The notes under the pieces are model-generated. The model was not told the DNA's origin. It did no database searches and saw only the letters and a list, made by a program, of their open reading frames with translations. The position numbers and the translations under genes were made by a program. From Pseudisothecium myosuroides (lineage: Eukaryota; Streptophyta; Bryopsida; Hypnales; Lembophyllaceae), in the NCBI GenBank assembly GCA_951799445.1, contig OX637292.1:10419296-10483295 (forward strand): 64,000 nt of DNA, written 5' to 3'. Positions 11,567 to 21,308 of this stretch are shown one piece after another; the first letter of the stretch is position 1; each line of letters opens with the position of its first letter.

Positions 11567-12120
11567 CTTCAGGCAAGGCGGTTTGGATATGAAGTTGTGG
11601 ATGGCTATGGCTAGGGTTTAGTGGGGTTTGGGTTTCCGCCTGGATATGGATCCTGTGTTTATTGGAATACGTCTCTTTGTGGATTTTAGGGTTTGTGAAC
11701 ATCGATTCCATTTTCAGGCAAGGAGGTTTTGATATGAGTCTTGTGGATGTCTAGCCCTTAGTGGCTTTTGGTTTCCGCCTGGATATGGATCCCCTGTTTT
11801 ATTGGAGTACATCTCTATGTGAATTTTAGGGTTTGTATGAGGCTTTTCACAAAGTTGTTTGAGATTCTGGTGCTCTTAGCTTGATGCAGAATTTCGCATG
11901 TGGGATTTTGAAGCTGGCAATGTTGATGCATGAACGGTAACTCGTTCCCTTGGTCGAAAGCTCACTGTGGAGATGGATAAGCTGTTCACGCGATTCCATT
12001 TTCAGGCAAGGAGGTTTTCGTATGAGTCTTGTGGATGACTAGCCCTTAGTGGCATTTGGTTTCCGCCTGGATATGAATCCCCTGTTTGTTCGATACAGCT
12101 CTTCGTGGATTATAGGCTTT
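11567..12120 (+). repeat. Three imperfect repeats downstream of the 47-aa gene
   Basis: Blocks starting TTCAGGCAAGGAGGTTTTG or similar occur at about 11567, 11716 and 12001. Each is followed by ATGAGTCTTGTGGATG, then TAGTGG...TTTGG, TTTCCGCCTGGATATG and ATCCCCTGTTT. They fall in the probable 3' UTR or a 3' intron of the 47-aa gene. None is coding. Confidence 0.75.
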
Positions 12121-14054
12121 TTGTTAAAGACTTTCGTGAATGTTGAGATTCTGGTGCCCTCGACTTGACGAATAATTTCGCATGTGGAAATTGAGATAGC
12201 AATGTTGATACTAATGCGGTAGCTCGTTTACTAGGTTAAAAGGCCGCTGTGGGTTGGCTGGATTGTTTTCTCGATGCTTTTTCAACATCTTGTAGTGAGT
12301 GTTTCTTTCCAACTTTGTTTTCTTTGAAATGTTTGTGGCCTTCTGATGATGACTAGTTGAAGTTCAGGTATGTTTTCAGGAGCTGGTGTCACGTGGACCT
12401 TCCACTTGATTCTTCTTCATTCTTCTTCATTGACTGAATGCCACCTTCTTGCATTCTAGGAGTCCCTTAGGTTAGATGGCGAGAATTTCTTGATGGTGAA
12501 CCATATTTACTGTAGGGTTTCGCATTCATGCTGTCCTGGTTCGACTTGGATGCAACTTATTGTGTGTTGGATGCCTCCTTTTGGGGCATTTCCCAACATG
12601 CATGGCTCTTTTCGAAATTTTTTGGCCCCCCTGGATTTTACTTGACATTGCTGTGGAGACTAATAGATACTCTATGGTGGAAAATGCGCATGGTAGTACA
12701 GTACTTTCAGAGGTTTGAATTGGGAGCATTTTAATGTGTTTGAGTTGAAAGTCTTTCAGGCTATCATATTATATTTGGGATATGAAGGGACAGCCGAATC
12801 TGAAAACATATTGGCATAAGAAACATTATATTTTCCACTGCTTGATTATATCGCAACTCATATGCTGAAATTGGGTTGTATTATTGACGAACTGTTTGTA
12901 TGTTACCGGTGATGATGATTAGGGTACAACAAAATGGGACAAATGAGATGGGTCTCATTGAGTTTAGTGTCATGTTTGCTTAGTTAAACCTTCCTCTGAC
13001 ACAGGTTCACAAACATAGGACAACTTTATGATTAACTCTATTATAGGTTACTTGTGTTTTAAGCGGATAGTCACTAACGAGGTGACAATTCTATTAACAC
13101 TCAATGAGAGAATGGATAGTCACTTATGGGTTTAAATGTAATTGTTGTGTACGTGGCATCTAGTGATAGGATATAGTTTTTTTTAATTCCCATCCCCAAC
13201 TCCAAACCCAAATCCAAACCCAATCTAACTTTTCCTATTTGTAATTTCAGATTGCAACTTCAGATGCAATCTATATGGGATGTATTGCCATATTGTTGTA
13301 TTTGTATTTGTATTATCTATCAGTATATGTGAGCAACGGCTATTGATTTTTGGCAAATCAATGGTGTGAGATTTTTGGCAAGTCAACGGTATAGGGATTG
13401 GTTTTAGTTTACTTTGGACGACCAGGGATTTCAAGGGGGGGAGGGGGGGATTGTTTGCTAGGGCGTTTGCATTTTTTCAGGAGATAGTCTAGCCTGATAG
13501 TACTAGCAACATAAGCTTAAAATATGGGGATTGAAAATGTAGTGTTTTGCAGATTTTATTTCCAAGTATGTCTCGAATTTTAAAGTTATTGTGATAAAGA
13601 TCCTATTGTAGAACATGAGGTATATGGGATGGATGTTGTGGGAGGCAAGATTGGCACGACGTTGTATTACATTTGGTAGCACCTTTTGAGAATTGTAGCC
13701 ATAGATTAAAAAAATTCTATTCTATTAGTATATCATTATTCAAAAGATTTATTGGAGAAAGGAAAACAAATGACTAGTACTGTGCGTTCTAATCAAATGA
13801 GCCTTCCAAAGACAATGAAGAATACAAAAGAATTTAATCAAAATTCATAAGGTATACTAGAATGGCCCATGTACAAGTCCTGCCAAATGAGTACCATTAT
13901 AAAGGATAAAAAAGTCATAATTATTGTTTCAATACATGCATTGCTAATTCAATTTCCATGGGAATTTCCTATGGTTTTGTTTCTATGGTGAAGTGATTCA
14001 AATCTAGACAATGTTCAAATGTCATTGGCAAATCTCAAGTACACAATACACATA
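12121..14054. other. Intergenic, no gene seen
   Basis: GC falls gradually to AT-rich DNA. There are short frames (for example near 12528) but none has recognisable protein features. A G run (13433-13450) is the only notable simple sequence. Confidence 0.5.
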
Positions 14055-15085
14055 CAGTGGCTCGCATAAATATTCGTACACTTCAGAAAATTGCCATAAC
14101 TAATTGAAAAAATAGATTTTCCCAACAAATTTTAGACATGTTGAAGTTTAAGTAACATACTTGTATAAAATGATTTTTAAAATTTTTTAAAAACCTTTTT
14201 GATATTTTTTATAATTTAATCAAATTTATTAGTGAAAAAAAACTTTTAGTAGAAGTAAAATTTCTTTGAAAAATTTCAGTATTTGGAATGAGAATTCTTT
14301 TTAGAATTTTATGGTAAGAATTCTTCAAACTTTGAAATTTTATTGAGTGAAATATTATTGACTAAAGTATGACTCCAAATTTTTACATTTCTTATAATTC
14401 ACTCCAAAAATCTCCAAAAAATCATGAAAAATAATATATGAACATTTCATACACTTTTTCAAATTTTACACATTTTTTTGAGATTTTTGGAGAGAATTAT
14501 GAGAAATATAAGAATTTGGAGTCATACTTTAGTCAATAATATTTAACTCAATAAAATCTCAAAGTTTGAAGAATTCCTACTATAAAATTCTAAAAAGAAT
14601 TCTCATTCCAAATATTGAAAAATCTTTTAAAAAATTTACTTTTATTAAAAGTTTTTTTTCACTAGTAAATTAGATTAAATTATAGAAAATGTCAAAAAGG
14701 TTTTTTAAAATTTTGAAAAATCATTTTATACAAGTATATTATTTAAACTTCAACATGTCCAAAATTTGTTGGAAAAATCTAATTTTTCAATTAGTTATGG
14801 CAATTTCTGAAGTGTACAAATATTTATGCGAGCCACTAGAGTTATTCGTAAAGTCCCCCCCAATTTGGAGGGGACTTTTTCTGACAAATTTCCTCCGACG
14901 GACGACCCCGCAGGCGACCACGACCCTGCAGGCAAAGTCCGGACGAAACTTCTTTTTGGTCGATTTGGGTGCGAAAGAAAGTTTGATACCCACTTTCGTA
15001 TTAACTTTTTGTCCCAAAACCTTCTTTTTCACAAAACTGCGGGGTTTAAACCCCGATTTTGGGTACTTTACGAATAACTCTACTG
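14055..15085. mobile_element. Tc1/mariner-like foldback element
   Basis: The left end reads CAGTGGCTCGCATAAATATT after a TA. The right half (to 14836, completed at 15083-15085) is an imperfect reverse complement of the left half over nearly 390 bp, so the whole element can fold on itself. The terminal sequence resembles Tc1/mariner ends. The target dinucleotide TA is at 14053-14054 and 15086-15087. There is no transposase. The right tip is interrupted by the 242-bp element at 14839-15080. Confidence 0.75.
14839..15080 (+). mobile_element. GAGTTATTCG MITE, copy 1
   Basis: A 242-bp element with inverted ends GAGTTATTCGTAAAGT and ACTTTACGAATAACTC and TA on both sides (14837-14838, 15081-15082). 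It is GC-richer than its surroundings and non-coding. Removing it with one TA rejoins the terminus of the foldback element around it. A second copy in the opposite orientation is at 59381-59641. Confidence 0.85.
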
Positions 15086-15087
15086 TA

Positions 15088-17987
15088 CGCAATATTGACA
15101 TTGCAGATTAATTATGAGCATTTTACACTTGCCAAAATTGGTCCTCAAAGTGGTGGTACCAGATTTTCTCATCAACACAAGTATTGTCAACATGTATGTA
15201 ATTTACATGGACCGGTACAAGATATGTGATCCTCCACGTCATGTGATGTCTCATTTACAATTTTGAATTCATTGTGCAAATCGCTCACTAGAAATGGGGG
15301 GAGGAAGAAACATGTCGAAACAAACTAATTATATTGTTGCAAACGTGTTTGTTATCCAGCATTTACAAATGAGCCACACCTGCACATAGTATGCAGTGAT
15401 GGCTCAATCCTAGTGACAAGACCCAAGACATATTGCTTGACATGTACTAACAAATTCATATGCTAGTACAAAGGATACTTTCAAATATTTTATAGTATTC
15501 TCCAATGAATGGATATGAATTAAGTAGGCTTTTATAATGAGTCTATAATGTAAGTATAATTTTCTCATTCAATTTTTGTTTAAACATCCCCTTTATTGAA
15601 GTATTCAAAAATTGTACTTATTTTTTGGTGCTATTGATAAGGGGATTATTAATTTTTAGAATGTATTCTTTGGTCAATATATGAATAAATTAATGGATTT
15701 TTAAAGTTTTTGTGAGGAAGTGATACATTTTACTGTCATTGGATGAAGGTGTTTTGAAATTGGATTGTCTCAAATGAAAGTTGTAATGGACAAATAAATG
15801 ACAAGTTGGATATTAATAGTGTTTTTTTAGGCAATTTCCTCGAAAACAATGGGCCGCTTCAAGCCTATAGAAAGAAAAGGATAAATATGTTTAAAAATGC
15901 AAGATTGTAATTATGGCCTTGCACACTGCTGCCACAATGTTTTCAAAACCTCATTTCATTTGTTGTATAGAATCAACACGTACAAAAATTACATACTCAA
16001 AATTGGCCTCCTTCAATTCAAGCCCCCAAAATGCAGGAGCTAGGAAACTCATAACCTTCTTGAAAGAAAGGACGTATAATTATTGGTCCCAAAAAAAACA
16101 AAAAACAAACATTAGTTAAGTATATGTGAACATACAATATGTTGTCCAAAGCTTGTAACTAGCTTGCATGTCCATCCTTCTATTCACATTAGTCTTCAAT
16201 AGAAATTCAAGATTTTAATTTTAATTTTAAATATTTTTTGAGCATGTTAGAAATAAAGTAATGTTTCAATTTATCACTTGGATATTTTAGTATTGAAAGT
16301 GTGTGGTGGAATTTTTATTGCAAGAATGGTTAGTGTAATGCCAATTATGAAGACATTGTATCATTGCAAGAATTTTTTGGATGTGTTCCACATCTTTTTT
16401 TTCAAGTAAAAATTGGTGGACATATGACTAATATTACCTTGATTATGATAGATTTTTAAATTCAAACTCTATAATGCAAAAATTTCTTAGAAACATTGGT
16501 CAAAGTCATTTGAAACTTTCAAGTATGTTTTAAACTTTTTTTTCTAGACTTCAAATACTAATATCTTTCAATCTTAATGGTCACATGTTCACATAAAGAT
16601 TAAGTGTAAGATTCTACTATTAGATTTTTGAAAGTAACATTTTTTATATTTTTGTAATTGATTACAATAGAAATGGCAGTTTTGAGTGTTTTTTGAAGAA
16701 AAAAATCCTTGGTCCCTCTGTGGTTAATGCATCAAAGAACACATCATTCTTGACATCATAACTTTTGAATATATATTCAAATGATATGAGGGGTCATAGA
16801 TGTTCAAAAATTGTTTCTTCAAGAACCTGTACATATTGATTATCATTATTATAGGGCAAGGTTGGCGGAAGATAATTCTAAAAATAAATGCCAAAATTTT
16901 AGGAATTAAAAAAAATTGTATGGTGAAGAAAAGAACATTGATTTTTAAAATTTGATATATGCTAAAAATATAATTTTTTGGGGAAGAAAAATGATTAGTG
17001 GCACTTTAGGGGGGGGCTATCTTGTACCTTTGAGGTCTCTCTAGAGACTTGTAATTTTGGAGATTGATGAAAATATTAGAAAAAAGTTGAAAATATTTTG
17101 TTCCATTTTGTGGTGCAACTTCACGATATAGTCACAAGAGGCTTGCAATTTATTTTCACTTTTTTTATAGACTACATGAAGTGCACTTTGGTTTCTGAAT
17201 AGTCATTAATATTGTTCATGAAAATCAACTTCAATTTTCTTCATAAACTTTCCCAACCTCTTCAATGTTTCACTTTAAATGTAGTTTGTTTTAATGTAAT
17301 TGACCTCTTCTTTTGGTCTAGAGTCAAACAATTGAAAGTTTTAGTTAATAATTGATTTTACTTATTATACCAAATGCATAATTTATCAAATGTTTTTTTT
17401 TGCAATTGGAGAATAATTAATGTCACCCCAAATTGAAACACAGTGGTCCACATTTCATGGTGTACGAACAAATCATTTTTCACCAAGGGAAAATTAAGGC
17501 TTCCTTTTAATAAATAGAGGAGAAAAATAATCTAGAGTTGTTAGTATTTGAATTTTCAAAAAATTGGTGGAGTAAAAGATAAACTTGCATCATACAAGGT
17601 CACTACACCTAAAATCGCACAAATAAGCAATTCAACATGGTTCCTATTATTCTATTGAAATTTTTTTTGTAGGGTTTTGTTGGCAGTCAAAAGGGGAATC
17701 TAGATTCTCTTTGAATGCATTTTTGGACACCAAATGAATAAACTACAAATTTTCAAAGTGCTAATAATAGGTATTTCTAAAATCAACTATAGACTCTCAT
17801 GTATTTTAGGCAAGAATCTAAAGTGGTTAATTTTAGAAAGCGGTCGAAATTAGATGTTATGTCAAATGAAACCAAGCTTGACATTCATGAGTACAATACT
17901 TCTTTCTACATGAAGCCCACAGGCACCTTCCTACCATTGCTAAATCACGTTGTATAATTGTAGGAAGAATCCATTTCAGTTACCATA
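15088..17987. other. AT-rich intergenic with repeat remnants
   Basis: No gene is supportable. About 16620-16723 matches the 3' end of the TTAA-flanked family (GAAATGGCAGTTTTGAGTG, then GGTCCCTCTGTGG and TTAA at 16724-16727). About 17590-17860 is a dispersed repeat that recurs at 38996-39275. Confidence 0.55.
17590..17860 (+). repeat. Dispersed repeat family D, copy 1
   Basis: Shares ordered blocks with 38996-39275: CACAAATAAGCAATTCA, CATGGTTCC, TGTTGG.AGTCAAAAGG, TGCATTTTTGGACAC, AATAAACTACAAATTT, TTTTAGGCAAGAATCTA and ..GTCGAAATTAG. Ends are not resolved. A diverged copy appears split by a MITE at about 59330-59780. Confidence 0.65.
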
Positions 17988-18364
17988 AGGGAGCCGACCC
18001 ATTTCCAACCAATTTAGCAATTACGTATATTTAGAGCACAGTTTTTTTGAGTAAAATTTTTTCCCATGAACAAAAATAGAGTTTGAAAGGATTGCATATT
18101 TTTCCAAAATTTTATTATACAAAATGTAATTACTATGAATTTTTTAGTGGAAGATTCTCTTTGACCTATAATGGTGATATTGACCTTTCTATTTCTGACC
18201 ATAGGCTGATTACAAAATTGACCAAGGGCTGATTGCAATATTGAGAGCCTTGCAGCCAATCATAATGCACCAAAACTGCTCTGGGAACTAAGCCAAAACT
18301 TCACGGAAAGACAGCAACCTATAGATTGGAAATGGGAGGGTGATCAGAAATGGGTCGGCTCCCT
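17988..18364. mobile_element. AGGGAGCCGACCC TIR element
   Basis: A 377-bp element with terminal inverted repeats AGGGAGCCGACCCATTTC (left) and its complement at the right end, flanked by TA (17986-17987 and 18365-18366). Non-coding. The TA flank would fit Tc1/mariner-like elements. A TWA reading (Harbinger-like) is also possible because the junction bases are TAA and TTA. Confidence 0.75.
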
Positions 18365-19099
18365 TATACGGAGTATTCTACAGCCTATACAATGTTCAAA
18401 TCAGTGGAACCTGTAGCGAAAATTAAGAATAGCGTGAACTACAAACAAACGCTTGTAACTTAACAAGCCTTGAATGAGTCTGTTTGCGTTGATAATTTCA
18501 AGATTCACGTCTCGAAGACTTGACATCATGATAACACAGAAAGTGAACAGCCAAAAGTAGTTGAAACAAGCAATTCTGGCAAACTACAACCTCACACTTA
18601 GAAACACGAATCCCGAGGTTCGTACCATTTCAGAGCACCGACCAACGTGGGTCACTCACCATAAGATTCTTAACCCTTGTCGCTGAGGTCCCCTTGCAAT
18701 CCAGGTACAGAGGCCATGTCACTGGTGTAGAATGTTAGGACTCACTTCACATTAGTAATGCATTGCAAAAGGCACTTAGTGAAGATCAGCATTTGGTCAA
18801 CCTACACAACCTCATCAAGTAAATGACAATCAATACGTCAACCTCAAAACAAACTTGTTCCATACGCAGACAAAAATAGGGCTTACAACCATAAGCAGAA
18901 GTTTTGAAGGTGGGGATATGACAGAGCAGGTTGTGCTTGTCTTCACCCTTAACAATAGTGCGTATCACAAAATTACAAAAATTGGTCACAAAATGAGCTT
19001 TGTGTTATAGTATCAGACAATGTGATATGGACTCCTGAGCAGACATAAAATTTTCCTGTGAACTAGACTACAATATATGACAATGCAGCAGTAGAAGGT
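18365..19099. other. 3' flank of F-box gene, no gene seen
   Basis: Intermediate base composition with no convincing frame. It probably includes the 3' UTR of the minus-strand F-box gene. Confidence 0.5.
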
Positions 19100-20704
19100 T
19101 CAAGTTCTTCTGAAAAACCTTCCTCCCTTCTGACCCACCCCTGTGCCAGCAAGCCCCGCCGCAAGCACGGACTTCGTGTCAGGGCGCCATGAGAATTCTT
19201 TCAAGGTCAAGAACCGATCGCCGAGCGCGGGGGTCAGCTCCGAGTCTCGAATATTGTCACAAAACGTGACCCTTAAGCGATTCAGATCCTTGAAAGACTG
19301 CACCACCGAGTCGACTCCCGCCGTTGTAATCAAGGAGCATCCCTCCAGACTCAAAAGCCTCACCCTCCTGCACGATACTGTGAGAGCCAAGGTCTCGTCA
19401 TCCAAACCCCAACAATCCTTGAACTCCAGCTCCTTCACTGTCGAGCACACCGTGAGCAATGCAGCAAACCCCACCCTGTCTCGCAAATCACATCGTTCCA
19501 AGTGCAGACGCTCAATAGCCGAACACCGACCGACATGCGCAAGGGGACCTGGATTCCGATCAATCTCCTTGCAACCTTCAAGCCGCAACGTTTTCAAACA
19601 ATCAAGGAAGGACAAGGCTGCGACCCAACCCGCGTAGAAGCCTTTATTCGAGAGTGTGAGCTCTTCCAACATAACACAACACTTGCCAATAGCCGAGATG
19701 CCCTCGTAACTCGCTTCACAGCCACTAAGCTCCAACCGCACCAACCGTCGGAAGGTGTGGCTCATGATGGTGAGACCAATATCCGTGAATGTGCAATGGT
19801 AAAACCCTGTGACAGAGCCTATCAACCTCACTATCTGTAAATTTTCACATGCCGCTATGGCTCTCAACGTCTCGTCTGTACATTGGTACAAGTCGAGTTC
19901 CTGCAAAAGCGGGCAATTCTTCGCAATGCTCGCGATTCCCGTCTCTTCCGTTTTCGTCTTCTGAAATTGGATTCCCACTGTCTTGGGAGTGGTGGCTATG
20001 GGACTATCCAAGCTCCCCAGTTTCAAATTCTTCAAATCAGGAAGTGAAGAATCATCCCTGGCATCGTTCAATTTCTTCTCGGAGTCCGGCGTTCTCGGCG
20101 TCTTCATACTTTTCGACTTCGACAAACTCCTGGACATGGACCTTGCTCGGCCGAAGTAATTCCCGCGTCGCACGTCCACCACACAGAGCCGCTGCAATCC
20201 GGGATACGCATCAGCGAGGAGCTTCAATCCTTTGTCGAGCTTCGCGGGAGAGAGTTGCTGCTCTTCAATGCATCGCTCGATCGACGGCGGGTCCACGGCA
20301 TCGTTTCTCAGCTGGACAGTGAGGCCCTGGTGTGTCAGAAGAATGGCGGAACCGCCTTTGCCTGCCTGCGGAGCGACGATACAAGCAAGCGACAAGTCTA
20401 CATCGGTAAGATTCGGAAAACGAGAACAAATCCGCCCGCTCTCCAGAAATGTCCAATCCTGCACTTTGATCGACTGCCTTAGGGTTCCGTGCAACCGCAT
20501 CCACCGCTTGCAAACGAGAGCGTAGAGCGGGGCGGGCGACAAGCGCCGCAAGATGTTGAGCAAAACCTCATCGTTCAGCTGAGAGAACACATCCCCGACA
20601 GGCGGTTTCCATGAATCGTCGATCTTGTTCCCGAGACCCTTACTCCGCATCGCACCTTTCTGGACGCCAACCTCGCTCTCGCAACCTAATGCCACCTCCA
20701 CCAT
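19100..20704 (-). CDS. F-box/leucine-rich-repeat protein (At5g51380-like)
   Basis: Single-exon gene of 534 aa. An F-box lies at about residues 39-80 (DVFSQLNDEVLLNILRRLSP...CKRWMRL). Repeated leucine-rich units of the AMN1/RNI type span about 250-510 (for example CPLLQELDLYQCTDETLRAI, RLVRLELSGCEA and VRLLSLEGCSLITTAGV). The C-terminus ends GVGQKGGRFFRRT. Order and wording match the Arabidopsis At5g51380/At5g51370 F-box group as I remember it, including the WRPDT motif near the end. Such proteins are substrate receptors of SCF ubiquitin ligases; the substrate is unknown. A Ser/Lys-rich insert (about 185-215) sits before the repeats. The start at 20704 has an alternative at Met19. It is divergently arranged with the exon at 21108. 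Confidence 0.93.
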   Translation of the reverse strand: MVEVALGCESEVGVQKGAMRSKGLGNKIDDSWKPPVGDVFSQLNDEVLLNILRRLSPAPLYALVCKRWMRLHGTLRQSIKVQDWTFLESGRICSRFPNLTDVDLSLACIVAPQAGKGGSAILLTHQGLTVQLRNDAVDPPSIERCIEEQQLSPAKLDKGLKLLADAYPGLQRLCVVDVRRGNYFGRARSMSRSLSKSKSMKTPRTPDSEKKLNDARDDSSLPDLKNLKLGSLDSPIATTPKTVGIQFQKTKTEETGIASIAKNCPLLQELDLYQCTDETLRAIAACENLQIVRLIGSVTGFYHCTFTDIGLTIMSHTFRRLVRLELSGCEASYEGISAIGKCCVMLEELTLSNKGFYAGWVAALSFLDCLKTLRLEGCKEIDRNPGPLAHVGRCSAIERLHLERCDLRDRVGFAALLTVCSTVKELEFKDCWGLDDETLALTVSCRRVRLLSLEGCSLITTAGVDSVVQSFKDLNRLRVTFCDNIRDSELTPALGDRFLTLKEFSWRPDTKSVLAAGLAGTGVGQKGGRFFRRT

Positions 20705-21107
20705 ATGACTCCTCCCAAATCCACTCCCTCCAAGGTCGCATCAATCAAACCTCCGCTCCAAACCTTGAAACCCTAAATTCGCGCACTCACACCATCGCCA
20801 CAGAAAATGAGGCCAACAAGAATGACGAGAAATGGGTTCTCACTCTAGTGAGAAGCTCTTTGCAAATCTGCTCCCTCCACGGCCGCATCAACCAACCTCC
20901 GCTGCAAACCCTTCGAACCCTAACTTAAATTCGCGCGCTCACACCATCTCCACAGAAAATGAGGCCAACAAAAATTACAAGAAATGGATTCTCACAGTCA
21001 AATGAGAAGCTCTTTCCTTCACGAATGTAGCGTTCAATAGAAAATTTCTTCTTCTGTCGGTTGCCGGAGGATTGAAAAGATTGCAGTCCGAAAATTGGTG
21101 ATCAAAG
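20705..21107. promoter_or_regulatory. Bidirectional promoter with tandem duplication
   Basis: A direct duplication of about 147-bp period: copy 1 about 20716-20862, copy 2 about 20863-21017. Both include CTCCCTCCA.GG.CGCATCAA, a telo-box-like site (AAACCCTAA at 20768; GAACCCTAAC at 20915), CACAGAAAATGAGGCCAACA and GAGAAGCTCTTT. Each copy therefore brings a telo-box to the space between the F-box gene and the candidate exon at 21108. Confidence 0.7.
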
Positions 21108-21308
21108 ATGGCACCGACGATCGCGTCAACGCTGCGAGGATTTCTCGCAACATGGCTGGTGCTCAGAGGTGGGAAGGCTGGGTCCAAGCCGGCTGTCTCG
21201 AACTGTCTGTTGCCGGCCGCGGCCGCCATGTGCCGCGCGTCCACGTCTGTCGTCGCTTCAAAAACCAGGCCGGCAGGATTATGTACCTCAATCCATACCT
21301 TAAGACAG
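21108..21308 (+). CDS. Candidate first exon, possible organelle-targeted protein
   Basis: Starts MAPTIASTLRGFLATWLVLR. The 67 codons to CAG|GTGG (donor at 21309) are rich in Ala, Ser, Arg and Thr with almost no acidic residues, as in mitochondrial or plastid presequences. GC is high, unlike the following DNA. It lies head to head with the F-box gene over a shared promoter. I cannot find a downstream exon before 30 kb, and I do not recognise the protein. It may be a real gene with a long intron, or the remnant of one destroyed by the array that follows. An overlapping frame starting near 21095 also stays open, so the reading frame is uncertain. Confidence 0.4.

Noticed and set aside
11087..11614. 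Frames of 61-110 aa overlapping the 47-aa gene
   Set aside because: Composition follows the GC-rich codon pattern of the small gene in the wrong phase. No motifs.
14689..15111. 140-aa frame
   Set aside because: It runs from the foldback element into the inserted MITE, so it cannot be an ancestral gene.
19143..20525. Plus-strand frames opposite the F-box/LRR gene
   Set aside because: Shadows of a strongly supported minus-strand gene.
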